This document shows positions 19,289-28,216 of a DNA stretch of 64,000 nt, one piece after another. Made by a program: the position numbers and the translations under genes. The first letter of the stretch is position 1. Every line of letters starts with the position of its first letter. The stretch is from Beijerinckia sp. 28-YEA-48 (lineage in GTDB: Bacteria > Pseudomonadota > Alphaproteobacteria > Rhizobiales > Beijerinckiaceae): NCBI RefSeq assembly GCF_900104955.1, contig NZ_FNSI01000001.1, forward strand, positions 5,056,001 to 5,120,000. The letters run 5' to 3'. The notes under the pieces were generated by a model. The model saw only the letters and a list, made by a program, of their open reading frames with translations. It made no database searches and had not been told where the DNA came from.

Positions 19289-21268
19289 ATGACTGTTTCT
19301 AATGGCGCTATGGCCAACGCGATCCGCGCTTTGGCCATGGATGCGGTCGAAAAAGCCAACTCGGGTCATCCTGGGCTGCCGATGGGCGCCGCGGATATTG
19401 CCACGGTCCTGTTCGATAAGGTGCTGAAATATGATGCGGCGGCGCCGCACTGGCCCGATCGCGATCGTTTCGTGTTGTCGGCGGGCCACGGCTCGATGCT
19501 GCTCTATGCTGTGCTGTTCCTCACCGGCGCACCGGGCATGTCCTTGGAGCAGCTGAAGAATTTCCGTCAACTTGGGTCCTTGACGCCCGGTCATCCAGAA
19601 TATGGCCACACTGTCGGCGTCGAGACGACGACGGGGCCGCTGGGCCAGGGCATCGCCACGGCGGTCGGCATGGCGCTGGCGGAGCGGATGCTCAATGCCG
19701 AATTCGGCGATGTGGTTGACCACCATACCTATGTGCTGGCCTCCGACGGCGACCTGATGGAGGGCATCTCCCAGGAAGCCATCGCCATCGCCGGTCATCT
19801 TAAGCTTAACCGGATGATCGTCCTGCACGACGACAACGGCATTTCCATCGATGGGCCGCTTTCGGTCGCCGACTCGGTCGATCAGGTGAAGCGGTTCGAG
19901 GCCTGCGGCTGGGCCGCCGAGCGAATCGACGGTCATGACCAGGCGGCGATCCTGGCCGCGATCGAGCGGGCGCAGAAGTCCGACAAGCCGAGCCTGATCG
20001 CCTGCAAGACCACCATCGGTTTTGGCGCCCCGACCCGGGCCGGCACGGCCAAGGCCCATGGCGAGGCGCTTGGCGCCGCTGAGATCGAGGGCGCGCGCAA
20101 GGCGCTTGGTTGGAACTACGGTCCGTTCGAGATCCCCGACGATATCCTGGCCGTTTGGCGCCAGGCTGGTAGTCGTGGCGCGGCGCGCCGCGAAGCCTGG
20201 GAAAAGCGCCTGGCGGCGCTCGATCCGGCGAAGAAAGCGGAATTCGAGCGGCGCCTTGCCGGCAAATTGCCGGCCGGTTTCGGTGCGGCGGTCGAAGCGT
20301 TCAAGCAGCAGGCTGCGGCCGACGCGAAGCCGTGGGCGACCCGCAAGGCGGGCGAAGCGGTGCTGGCGGCGCTGGCGCCGGTCGTGCCGGAACTGCTCAC
20401 CGGTTCTGCCGATCTGACCGGCTCCAACAACACCAAGGTGGCGGCGACGCCGGAGATTTCGCCGGGCCATTACGCCGGCCGTTACATACATTGGGGCATC
20501 CGCGAACATGGCATGGTGGCGGCCATCAACGGCATGGCGCTGCATGGCGGCTTCATCCCGTCGGGCGCGACCTTCCTGGTCTTCACCGACTATTGCCGTC
20601 CGGCGCTGCGCCTCGCCGCGCTCATGGGTGTGCGCAATATCGAAGTGATGACCCATGATTCCATCGGTCTGGGTGAGGACGGTCCGACCCATCAGCCGGT
20701 CGAGCATCTGGCGGCGCTGCGGGCCATTCCCAATCTGAACACGTTCCGCCCGGCCGATCTGACCGAAACCCTGGAGTGCTGGCAGGCGGCGCTGGAAAGC
20801 GCCCATACGCCCTCCGTGCTCGCCCTGACCCGGCAGAATCTGCGGCAGGTGCGCACCACGTTCATGCGTGAAAATCTGAGCGCCCGGGGCGCCTATGAGC
20901 TGGCGGGCGCCGAGGGTGCCGCGCAGGTTTCGATCTTTGCCTCCGGCTCTGAGGTCGAGATCGCGCTGGATGCTCGTAAGCTTCTGGCCGAAAAGGGTAT
21001 TTCGGCGCGAGTCGTCTCGGTTCCCTGCTATGATCTGTTCCTGGCTCAGGACAAGGATTATATCAAGCGGACGATCGGCGACGCTCCGGTCAAGGTCGCG
21101 GTGGAAGCCGCAATCCGCATGGGGTGGGACGCTATCATCGGGTCCGATGGGGTGTTCATTGGCATGTCAACGTTTGGTGCCAGTGGGCCCTATAAGAAAC
21201 TTTACGAACATTTCGGTATTACCGCGCAAGCCGTTGCGGGTGCCGCAATTGCCCGCCACAACGGGTAG
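19289..21268 (+). CDS. tkt: Transketolase
   Basis: Thiamine-diphosphate enzyme moving two-carbon units between sugar phosphates (pentose phosphate and Calvin-type cycles). The 659 residues include the conserved GHPGLPMG near 27-34 and GHGSMLLYA near 67-75. The ThDP-binding motif [13 protein letters not shown] is near 152-164, and the pyrimidine-domain catalytic glutamate is in WGIREHGM. The C-terminal domain is complete. First gene of a four-gene carbon-metabolism run tkt-gap-pgk-fba. The 260-base divergent region upstream shows no clear motif. Confidence 0.98.
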   Translation: MTVSNGAMANAIRALAMDAVEKANSGHPGLPMGAADIATVLFDKVLKYDAAAPHWPDRDRFVLSAGHGSMLLYAVLFLTGAPGMSLEQLKNFRQLGSLTPGHPEYGHTVGVETTTGPLGQGIATAVGMALAERMLNAEFGDVVDHHTYVLASDGDLMEGISQEAIAIAGHLKLNRMIVLHDDNGISIDGPLSVADSVDQVKRFEACGWAAERIDGHDQAAILAAIERAQKSDKPSLIACKTTIGFGAPTRAGTAKAHGEALGAAEIEGARKALGWNYGPFEIPDDILAVWRQAGSRGAARREAWEKRLAALDPAKKAEFERRLAGKLPAGFGAAVEAFKQQAAADAKPWATRKAGEAVLAALAPVVPELLTGSADLTGSNNTKVAATPEISPGHYAGRYIHWGIREHGMVAAINGMALHGGFIPSGATFLVFTDYCRPALRLAALMGVRNIEVMTHDSIGLGEDGPTHQPVEHLAALRAIPNLNTFRPADLTETLECWQAALESAHTPSVLALTRQNLRQVRTTFMRENLSARGAYELAGAEGAAQVSIFASGSEVEIALDARKLLAEKGISARVVSVPCYDLFLAQDKDYIKRTIGDAPVKVAVEAAIRMGWDAIIGSDGVFIGMSTFGASGPYKKLYEHFGITAQAVAGAAIARHNG

Positions 21269-21318
21269 GGTGGCAAACAGGGTCAGGCCGTCGTAGCAGA
21301 GGATTGGAGAAAAACTTC

Positions 21319-22326
21319 ATGGCAGTCAGGGTTTCGATCAATGGGTTCGGTCGCATCGGCCGTCTCGCCCTTCGTGCGATCATCGAAGCCGGCCGGAAGG
21401 ATATCGAAGTCGTCGCGGTAAATGGCACGGCCCCGGTTGAGACCCTCGTCCACCTGTTGAAATACGACAGTGTCCACGGCCGCTTTCCCGGTCCTATTAC
21501 CTATACCAAGGATACGATCGACGCCGGCCATGGGCCGATGAAGCTCACCATGGAGCGCGATCCCTCGAAACTGCCGCACAAGGACATGGGCATCGACATC
21601 GTCCTCGAATGCACCGGCAAGTTCACCAAGAAATCGACCGCCATCGCCCATATTGAGTCCGGCGCCAAGCGGGTGCTGGTGTCGTCGCCGTGCGATGATG
21701 CCGATCTGACCGTCGTCTATGGCGTCAATCACGACAAATTGACGAAGGACCACATCGTCGTTTCGAATGCGTCGTGCACGACGAACTGCCTGGCGCCCGT
21801 GGCCAAGGTGCTGAACGATACGATCGGCATCGAGCATGGCTTTATGACGACGATCCATGCCTATACCGGCGACCAGCCGACCCATGACTCGACGCATAAG
21901 GATCTCTATCGCGCCCGCGCCGCCGCGCTGTCGCTGATCCCGACCAAGACCGGTGCTGCCAAGGCCGTGGGCCTCGTGCTGCCGGAGCTCGCCGGCAAGC
22001 TCGATGGTTCTTCGATCCGCGTGCCGACGCCGAATGTTTCGGTTGTCGATCTAAAATTCACCGCCAAGCGGGCGACGACGAAGGAGGAGATCAACGACAT
22101 TGTCCGTCGTGCCGCCTCCCAGCAGTTGAAGGGCATCCTCGGCTACACGGATGATCCGAACGTCTCCGTCGACTTCAATCACGATAGTCATTCTGCGGTC
22201 TTCCATACCATGGAGACGAAGGTCATTGACGGAACATTCGTGCGCGTACTGAGTTGGTACGACAACGAATGGGGCTTCTCATGCCGCCTGATTGATACCG
22301 CCGTCGCCATGGGTAAGCTGGTTTGA
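21319..22326 (+). CDS. gap: Glyceraldehyde-3-phosphate dehydrogenase, type I
   Basis: Interconverts glyceraldehyde-3-phosphate and 1,3-bisphosphoglycerate. The start is the ATG at 21319 with GGAGA upstream, giving 335 residues. The Rossmann motif is NGFGRIGR at 8-15, and catalytic Cys153 lies in SNASCTTNC. The usual NAD-selecting aspartate after the second beta strand (family pattern AINDL) is replaced: here it reads AVNGT, with Gly36. That change is seen in NADP-using or dual-specificity GAPDHs, so coenzyme preference may differ. Lies 50 bases after tkt and 55 before pgk. Confidence 0.98.
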   Translation: MAVRVSINGFGRIGRLALRAIIEAGRKDIEVVAVNGTAPVETLVHLLKYDSVHGRFPGPITYTKDTIDAGHGPMKLTMERDPSKLPHKDMGIDIVLECTGKFTKKSTAIAHIESGAKRVLVSSPCDDADLTVVYGVNHDKLTKDHIVVSNASCTTNCLAPVAKVLNDTIGIEHGFMTTIHAYTGDQPTHDSTHKDLYRARAAALSLIPTKTGAAKAVGLVLPELAGKLDGSSIRVPTPNVSVVDLKFTAKRATTKEEINDIVRRAASQQLKGILGYTDDPNVSVDFNHDSHSAVFHTMETKVIDGTFVRVLSWYDNEWGFSCRLIDTAVAMGKLV

Positions 22327-22381
22327 TCCGATGCAGATCGCCGCGCTGAAATCTGATCAAGGAACCAGCCAGGACCTGACG

Positions 22382-23581
22382 ATGGCGAAATTCCGTACTT
22401 TGGATGACGTCGATGTGACGGGTAAGCGCGTGTTGCTGCGCGTCGATCTCAATCTGCCCGTCGAGAGTGGCCGCGTCACCGACACGACCCGTCTTGAGCG
22501 CATCATTCCGACGATGAAGGAAATCATCAGTCGTGGTGGCCGATTGATCCTGCTGTCGCATTTCGGTCGGCCTAAGAATGGTCCCGATGAAGATTGTTCG
22601 TTGAAGCCGCTCGCCGCGGCCGTGTCCGAACATCTCGACTGGCCCGTTTCTTTCGCCTTCGATTGCATCGGCTCCGAAGCGCAGGAAGCGGTTGGGCAGA
22701 TGAAGGACGGCGATGTCCTGCTCTTGGAAAACACGCGCTTCCATGCCGGCGAGGAAAAGAACGACCCGGTCTTCGTCGCCGAACTGGCGCGCCTGGGTGA
22801 TATCTATGTCAACGATGGTTTCTCGGTAGCGCACCGCGCCCACGCTTCGACCGAAGGCCTGGCGCATGTGTTGCCGTCTGCGGCCGGGCGCAGCATGCAG
22901 GCTGAGCTCGACGCTTTGACCCATGCGCTCGACGAGCCGGAGCGGCCTCTTGCCGCCATCGTCGGTGGCGCCAAGGTGTCGAGCAAGCTGGAATTGCTCG
23001 GCAGCCTGATGAAGAAGGTCGAATATCTGATCATCGGCGGCGCCATGGCCAATACGTTCTTTGCCGCGCAAGGCAAGAAGGTCGGCAAGTCCCTGGTCGA
23101 GCGCAATATGATCGAGACCGCCTCGCAGATTCTCGCCAAGGCGCGTGAAGCTCATTGCACGATCGTGCTGCCAATAGACGTGGTGGTGGCGCATGAATTC
23201 AAAGCGCATGCGCCTTCGCGCGTTGCTACAGTTGACGATGTGCATGATGACGAAATGATCCTCGACATCGGCCCGGCCTCGATCGACGCGATCGACAAGC
23301 TGTTGTCGGATGTGAAGACGCTGGTCTGGAATGGCCCGTTCGGGGCGTTCGAAATCAGCCCGTTCGATACGGGGACCAATGCCGTGGCGCAGTTCGCCGC
23401 GCAGCGTACCGCCGATGGCGAGCTGCTGACGGTAGCTGGCGGCGGCGATACGGTCTCCGCGCTGAACCAGGCAGGCGTCGGCGATAAATTCAGTTATATT
23501 TCCACAGCGGGTGGTGCGTTTCTCGAATGGCTGGAGGGCAAGGCCCTGCCCGGCGTCGAGGTCTTGCGCGCCCGCAGCTAA
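22382..23581 (+). CDS. pgk: Phosphoglycerate kinase
   Basis: Transfers phosphate between 1,3-bisphosphoglycerate and ADP. The start at 22382 (MAKFRTLDDVDVTGKRVLLRVDLNLP) gives 399 residues, typical for the family; an upstream in-frame ATG adds 30 unconserved residues. Conserved tracts include the RVDLN substrate loop, HFGRPK, ENTRFHAGEE, the hinge-region GGAKVSSKLE, and a C-terminal nucleotide loop GGGDTVSALNQAG. Third gene of the tkt operon. Confidence 0.98.
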   Translation: MAKFRTLDDVDVTGKRVLLRVDLNLPVESGRVTDTTRLERIIPTMKEIISRGGRLILLSHFGRPKNGPDEDCSLKPLAAAVSEHLDWPVSFAFDCIGSEAQEAVGQMKDGDVLLLENTRFHAGEEKNDPVFVAELARLGDIYVNDGFSVAHRAHASTEGLAHVLPSAAGRSMQAELDALTHALDEPERPLAAIVGGAKVSSKLELLGSLMKKVEYLIIGGAMANTFFAAQGKKVGKSLVERNMIETASQILAKAREAHCTIVLPIDVVVAHEFKAHAPSRVATVDDVHDDEMILDIGPASIDAIDKLLSDVKTLVWNGPFGAFEISPFDTGTNAVAQFAAQRTADGELLTVAGGGDTVSALNQAGVGDKFSYISTAGGAFLEWLEGKALPGVEVLRARS

Positions 23582-23638
23582 TCTCGCAGTTTATATCGGC
23601 GCGTCTCATGACGCGCATTTGTCTATCGGAGCGTTTCC

Positions 23639-24703
23639 ATGGCCCGCATCACCCTCAGGCAGCTTCTCGACCATGCCGCCGAGCACGACTATGGCGTGCC
23701 GGCATTCAATATCAACAATATGGAGCAGGCGCTGGCGATCATGACGGCGGCGAACGCGACCAACGCGCCTGTCATCATCCAGGCGTCGCGCGGCGCGCGT
23801 GCCTATGCCAACGACATCATGCTCCGCCATATGATGGATGCGGTCGTTGAGATGTATCCGCATATTCCGGTCTGCGTGCATCTCGATCACGGCAATGAGC
23901 CGGCGACCTGCGTGACGGCCATGCAGGCCGGCTTTACCTCGGTGATGATGGACGGCTCGTTGAAGGCCGACGGCAAGACGCCGGCCGATTGGGATTACAA
24001 TGTCGGCGTCACCAACAAGGTCGTCGAGATGGCGCATCTGGGCGGTGTCTCGGTGGAGGGTGAACTCGGCGTGCTCGGCTCGCTTGAGACAGGCATGGGC
24101 GAGAAGGAAGACGGCCATGGGGCGGAAGGTAAGCTGTCGCATGACCAGCTGCTGACCAATCCGGAGGAGGCAGTGAAATTCGTCAAGGAGACGCAGGTCG
24201 ACGCGCTCGCCATCGCCATGGGGACTTCGCATGGCGCTTACAAATTCTCGCGCAAGCCCGACGGCGCGGTGCTGGCCATGAATGTCATCGAGGATATCCA
24301 TCGCCGGATGCCGCATGTGCATCTGGTCATGCACGGCTCCTCGTCGGTGCCGCAGGATCTGCAGGACATCATCAATGCCTATGGCGGGAAGATGCCGCAG
24401 ACCTGGGGCGTGCCGGTCGAAGAAATTCAGCGCGGCATCAAGAACGGCGTGCGCAAGATCAATATCGACACCGACAACCGGATGGCGATCACCGGACAGG
24501 TCCGCAAGATCCTGGCCGAACACCCCGGCGAATTCGATCCGCGCAAGTATTTGAAGCCGGCTCTCGACGCGATGACCAAGCTTTGTAAAGATCGGCTGGA
24601 GCAGTTCAATACTGCTGGTAAGGCAGCTAAGCTGACGCCATTGCCAGTATCAGTTATGGCCAAACGTTATGCTTCGGGTGAGCTTAACCCGAAGTTTGCC
24701 TGA
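23639..24703 (+). CDS. fba: Class II fructose-1,6-bisphosphate aldolase
   Basis: Zinc-dependent aldolase joining or splitting triose phosphates. The 354 residues carry the metal motif VHLDHGNE (His81, Asp83, His84) and the [18 protein letters not shown] stretch. Further zinc and substrate loops are GTSHGAYKF and [11 protein letters not shown]. The pattern matches the Calvin-type subgroup often called CbbA. It lies 57 bases after pgk. The set tkt-gap-pgk-fba is shared by glycolysis/gluconeogenesis and the Calvin cycle, but no RuBisCO or phosphoribulokinase is in the window. Confidence 0.97.
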   Translation: MARITLRQLLDHAAEHDYGVPAFNINNMEQALAIMTAANATNAPVIIQASRGARAYANDIMLRHMMDAVVEMYPHIPVCVHLDHGNEPATCVTAMQAGFTSVMMDGSLKADGKTPADWDYNVGVTNKVVEMAHLGGVSVEGELGVLGSLETGMGEKEDGHGAEGKLSHDQLLTNPEEAVKFVKETQVDALAIAMGTSHGAYKFSRKPDGAVLAMNVIEDIHRRMPHVHLVMHGSSSVPQDLQDIINAYGGKMPQTWGVPVEEIQRGIKNGVRKINIDTDNRMAITGQVRKILAEHPGEFDPRKYLKPALDAMTKLCKDRLEQFNTAGKAAKLTPLPVSVMAKRYASGELNPKFA

Positions 24704-24746
24704 CATAGACCTGACTGAAACCCGTCTCACAACGATATTTTTGTTG

Positions 24747-24774
24747 TTGGCGGGGAGTGTTACTACAGTATAAT
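24747..24774 (+). promoter_or_regulatory. Candidate promoter of the marR gene
   Basis: A perfect TATAAT (24769-24774) lies 16 bases after TTGGCG (24747-24752), about 50 bases before the marR ATG. The short AT-rich patch stands out against its surroundings. Confidence 0.4.
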
Positions 24775-24826
24775 TCACCGCGTCCGGGAGACTCAGCCGG
24801 GCGGAACTGTTTGGTGAGGGTTAGGC

Positions 24827-25279
24827 ATGCCGGTAGAAGGTTTGAATACGCCAGCGCTCAGCCGCGAGGACTACGAGAAGCTGGCCCGTTTTCGCCACGC
24901 TCTGCGTCAATTCACGGCGCTCAGCGACGCGATGCTGGAGCGCTCCAATCTTGGACCGCGCCGGTATCAGGCGATGCTGGCCATTAAAGCCCGCCGTGAC
25001 GAAGAGCCGATTAGCGTCGGCGAACTCGCGCGTCTGCTGCTGATCCGCCCGAACACCGCCGCTGAACTGGTCAATCGGCTGGAAAATGCCAAGCTGATTG
25101 AGCGGGTGAAAGATCCGAAGGATCGGCGTCGTGCGCTTCTGGCTCTGACCGATCACGGCGCGCGCAAACTGGCGGAAGTGGCGCATTTCCATATCGAGAA
25201 GCTCGAGGAGAGCCGCGCGGCTTTTGTCGGTCTCTTCGACAGCGCCTCTGAGCTCGAAGCGGCGACCCTGGCGGAATAG
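24827..25279 (+). CDS. MarR-family transcriptional regulator
   Basis: 150 residues with a winged helix-turn-helix at about 45-110: ISVGELARLLLIRPNTAAELVNRLENAKLIERVKD, then the wing DRRRALLALTDHGARKL. MarR proteins bind palindromes as dimers and often respond to phenolic ligands. A GAGGG ribosome site precedes the ATG. It stands alone between fba and the thiE-like gene, so its target may be itself or a distant operon. Confidence 0.9.
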   Translation: MPVEGLNTPALSREDYEKLARFRHALRQFTALSDAMLERSNLGPRRYQAMLAIKARRDEEPISVGELARLLLIRPNTAAELVNRLENAKLIERVKDPKDRRRALLALTDHGARKLAEVAHFHIEKLEESRAAFVGLFDSASELEAATLAE

Positions 25280-25373
25280 CCGCGCTTTCGCCCCAATCGG
25301 CGCGGATGTCTGGCTACAGATGCGTGCTACCCTGGCACGCTTCCTGTGCATGTTCGATATCCGGTAGTTTTTC

Positions 25374-26042
25374 ATGTCTGAGCCGAGTGAGCCGACCAGG
25401 CTGTATTTGTTGACGCCGCGCCGGCCCGTTGCCGGCGCGCTCAAGCCGTTGCTGGCTGCCGCGCTGGCCGGTGAGGGCATTGCCTGTGTGCGGATCGATG
25501 ACAGCGGTGGTGATGCCGCAAATCTTCGGCAGGCGATCGCCGCCTGTCAGGCGGCAGGTGCCGCGGCGCTACTGTCGAATCCGGCAGCCCCTGGCGGGGC
25601 CGACGCCGATGGCGTTCACCTAGAACATCCCGATAATGATGACGATCAGGCGTTGTTCGACCTGGTGCGTCAGGCCCGCATCGCCCAAGGCGGCGCGGAT
25701 GGTCAGGGCGGTATTGTCGGCGCCGGCGGTCTGCGTACGCGCCATCAGGCGATGAGCGCCGGCGAACTTGATGTCGATTACGTCATGTTCGGCGAACCAG
25801 GCGCCGATGATGATTTGCCCTCCGCCGACGCTGTTTTGGAGCGCGTGCGCTGGTGGGCGGAGATTTTCACCGTGCCGTGTGTCGCCTATGCCCGTTCCCT
25901 TGACGATGTGAAGGGGCTGGTGGAGGCCGGGGCTGATTTCATCGCCTTGCGCGAGGTTGTCTGGGACGATCCGCGCGGCCCGCGCGCGGTCATCGATGAC
26001 GTCTTGGCGATGATGGCGGCCAATACCGCTGCGGTGTCGTGA
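25374..26042 (+). CDS. Divergent thiamine-phosphate synthase-like protein
   Basis: 222 residues with the TIM-barrel outline of ThiE/TenI. The start RLYLLTP matches, and a DGVHLEHPDND tract sits where ThiE has GVHLGQxD. Later come a GIVGAGGLRTRHQAMSAGE segment and VEAGADFIALREVVWDD near the end. Several signature residues of active ThiE are changed: the Gly-Gln of the diphosphate loop and the C-terminal GGI motif. It may therefore be a paralogue with another role. No thiC, thiD, thiG or thiM is nearby. Its stop lies 2 bases before the Sel1 protein start, suggesting translational coupling. Confidence 0.7.
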   Translation: MSEPSEPTRLYLLTPRRPVAGALKPLLAAALAGEGIACVRIDDSGGDAANLRQAIAACQAAGAAALLSNPAAPGGADADGVHLEHPDNDDDQALFDLVRQARIAQGGADGQGGIVGAGGLRTRHQAMSAGELDVDYVMFGEPGADDDLPSADAVLERVRWWAEIFTVPCVAYARSLDDVKGLVEAGADFIALREVVWDDPRGPRAVIDDVLAMMAANTAAVS

Positions 26043-26044
26043 CC

Positions 26045-27040
26045 ATGCGCGCACTGCCTCTTATCGCGGCCCTGGTGGCCTTTTCCGGCGTTGCCGTGGC
26101 GCAGGAGCGGTTTGATCCGCCGTTCGATTCGTCGCGCCGGCCGGTGGCCTTGCCCGACCCGACAAAACTGCCGAGCTCCGCGCCGGCGCCGGCCGAACCC
26201 TATATCAAGGTGCCGGTCGACCTTGCCTTCGGCGCCTATCAGCGCGGCCTCTATGTCACGGCCATGCAGGAGGCGATGAAGCGGCTGGAAGCCAATGGCA
26301 ATGACGCGGCGGCCATGGCCCTGGTGGCGGAACTTTACCGCGACGGCCTGGCGGTGAAGCAGAGCCAGGAAGAGGCCAATCGATGGTATCGGCTGGCCGC
26401 CGACCGTGGTGATTCCCAGGCGCAATTCGCGCTCGGCCTCGCCTATCTCGAAGGCCGGGGCGTGAAGGCCGATCCGCAGGAAGCGCGCGCGCTGTTCGAG
26501 AAGGCGGCGGCGAAGAACCAGTCCGAGGCCCTCTACAACCTTGCCGTCATGTCGATGCAGGGGCAGATTCAGGATTTCCGCAAGGCGGCGGACCTGTTCC
26601 GCAGGTCCATGGAGGCGGGCAATATCGAGGCGATCTACGCCCTCTCCATGCTCTACAAGGACGGTTCGGGCGTGCCGCAGGATCGCGCCATGGCGACGCA
26701 ATTGCTGCGCCGGGCCGCCGACGAAAAGCTCGTTCCGGCCATGGTCGACTATGCCATCGCCCTGTTCAACGGCACCGGCACCGAGAAAAACGAGGAAGAA
26801 GCGGCCAAATATTTCATCCGGGCGGCTTCCCTTAACAATCCGGTGGCGCAGAACCGGCTGGCGCGGCTTTACGTGGTCGGGCGCGGCGTCAAGCCGGATC
26901 TGGTCGAAGCGATGAAATGGCACGTGCTGGCGCGGGCGAATGGTTTGCCGGACGATTGGCTCGAGGAAAAGCTCCGGACCCTGTCCCAGGGCCAGAAAAC
27001 GGCCGTGGAAGAGGCGATCCAGCGTTTCCTTGGCAAATGA
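26045..27040 (+). CDS. Secreted Sel1-repeat (TPR-like) protein
   Basis: 331 residues from ATG 26045; an in-frame GTG two codons earlier also exists. An N-terminal signal peptide ends at about VAVAQ (residue 18-20). A short Pro-rich stretch is followed by about six Sel1 repeats (pattern AQFALGLAYLEGRGVKADPQEARALFEKAA), spanning roughly 80-310. Such solenoids bind partner proteins; in Rhizobiales, periplasmic Sel1 proteins often act in envelope or exopolysaccharide control. Precise role unknown. Probably co-translated with the thiE-like gene. Confidence 0.88.
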   Translation: MRALPLIAALVAFSGVAVAQERFDPPFDSSRRPVALPDPTKLPSSAPAPAEPYIKVPVDLAFGAYQRGLYVTAMQEAMKRLEANGNDAAAMALVAELYRDGLAVKQSQEEANRWYRLAADRGDSQAQFALGLAYLEGRGVKADPQEARALFEKAAAKNQSEALYNLAVMSMQGQIQDFRKAADLFRRSMEAGNIEAIYALSMLYKDGSGVPQDRAMATQLLRRAADEKLVPAMVDYAIALFNGTGTEKNEEEAAKYFIRAASLNNPVAQNRLARLYVVGRGVKPDLVEAMKWHVLARANGLPDDWLEEKLRTLSQGQKTAVEEAIQRFLGK

Positions 27041-27174
27041 TTTCTGGCAAATGACTTGACCTGACCCGGTGGCGCGGGCAGACATCGGCCTCTTCTGACC
27101 ATCTCAGCCCGTCGCCGGGCAGGCCGTAGCCGGCCAAAACCCCTTAACCACACCTTGATCGGCGTTTTCTCGAT

Positions 27175-27966
27175 ATGATCCGCTCCGCTTTGATGAATGT
27201 GATGACCGCCGCCGCCGTGAAGGCGGGCCGCGGCCTCAAACGCGATTTTGGCGAAGTCGAGAACCTGCAGGTCTCGGTGAAGGGCCCCGGGGATTTCGTC
27301 ACCGCCGCCGATCGAAAGGCCGAACGGATACTGCGGGACGAGTTGGCCAAGGCGCGGCCGGGCTACAGCTTCCTGATGGAAGAGTCCGGCGAGATCATCG
27401 GCAGCGACACGACACACCGCTGGATCATCGATCCGCTCGACGGCACGACCAATTTCCTGCATGGCCTGCCGCTGTTCGCCATTTCCGTGGCGCTGGAGCG
27501 CGAGGGCCAGCTCGTCGCCGGCCTCGTCTACAATCCGATCACCGACGATATGTTCGTCGCCGAAAAGGGCCAGGGCGCCTGGTACAACAACCGCCGCCTG
27601 CGGGTCGCCGCCCGGTCCGACATTTCCGAGGCCCTGATGGGCACGGGGATTCCGCATCTCGGCAAGGCTGAGGCGCATCCGAAGTTCAAGGCGGAACTGT
27701 CGTCCGTGATGGCGCGCGTGCACAACGTCCGCCGGCTGGGCGCCGCCGCGCTCGACCTCGCCTTTGTCGCCGCTGGCCGGCTCGACGGCTTCTGGGAGCG
27801 CAATCTGCAAGCGTGGGACATCGCGGCCGGGATCGTGCTGGTGCGTGAAGCCGGCGGTTTCCTGACCGATGCGGATGGCGGCAGCGACATGCTGGGCAAA
27901 GGTTCCATCTGCGCCGGCAACGAGTTCATGCAGCGGCAGCTTCTGGGCCTGATCAACAAGGCCTAA
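27175..27966 (+). CDS. suhB: Inositol monophosphatase family protein
   Basis: Mg-dependent phosphatase of the IMPase/SuhB family; it may also act in ribosome biogenesis, as SuhB does in E. coli. The 263 residues include metal ligands Glu69/Glu70 (MEESGE), motif A WIIDPLDGTTNF at 83-94 and motif B AWDIAAGIVLVREAGG near 212-227. All catalytic residues are intact. Preceded by 134 bases without clear features and followed closely by repeat copy C. Confidence 0.93.
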   Translation: MIRSALMNVMTAAAVKAGRGLKRDFGEVENLQVSVKGPGDFVTAADRKAERILRDELAKARPGYSFLMEESGEIIGSDTTHRWIIDPLDGTTNFLHGLPLFAISVALEREGQLVAGLVYNPITDDMFVAEKGQGAWYNNRRLRVAARSDISEALMGTGIPHLGKAEAHPKFKAELSSVMARVHNVRRLGAAALDLAFVAAGRLDGFWERNLQAWDIAAGIVLVREAGGFLTDADGGSDMLGKGSICAGNEFMQRQLLGLINKA

Positions 27967-27980
27967 CTTTCCGAAATCTA

Positions 27981-28070
27981 AAGCAAATCGCGTTTCGAGA
28001 AGCGCGATTTCGCCTGGCATCTCTGTTTTGACGCGTTTTGCAGTGTTTGATGGTTCCATCAAACCGCACA
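27981..28070. repeat. Dispersed modular repeat, copy C (after suhB)
   Basis: Inverted relative to copies A and B: AAATCGCGTTTC (27985-27996) / GAAGCGCGATTT (27999-28010) stem with one wobble pair, then TTTTGACGCGTTTTGCAG, then GTTTGATGG (28045-28053) / CCATCAAAC (28056-28064). Read from the suhB side its module order equals that of copy A read from rpoH. Confidence 0.8.
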
Positions 28071-28216
28071 TGCTCTTGCCGCACTTTCGCCGCGACGACA
28101 CAAACTGATGGCTCTATCATCACCGTGGGCTTGATCGGACGCGGTTTCTGACGTTCTCTGACACGTCTGTGGGGCGCCTTGCGATTCCCGACGCGTCGTC
28201 TGGAGGATGGAGACAT

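Noticed and set aside
19289..24703. The tkt-gap-pgk-fba run as proof of autotrophy
   Set aside because: No RuBisCO, phosphoribulokinase or CbbR is in the window; the same genes serve glycolysis and gluconeogenesis.
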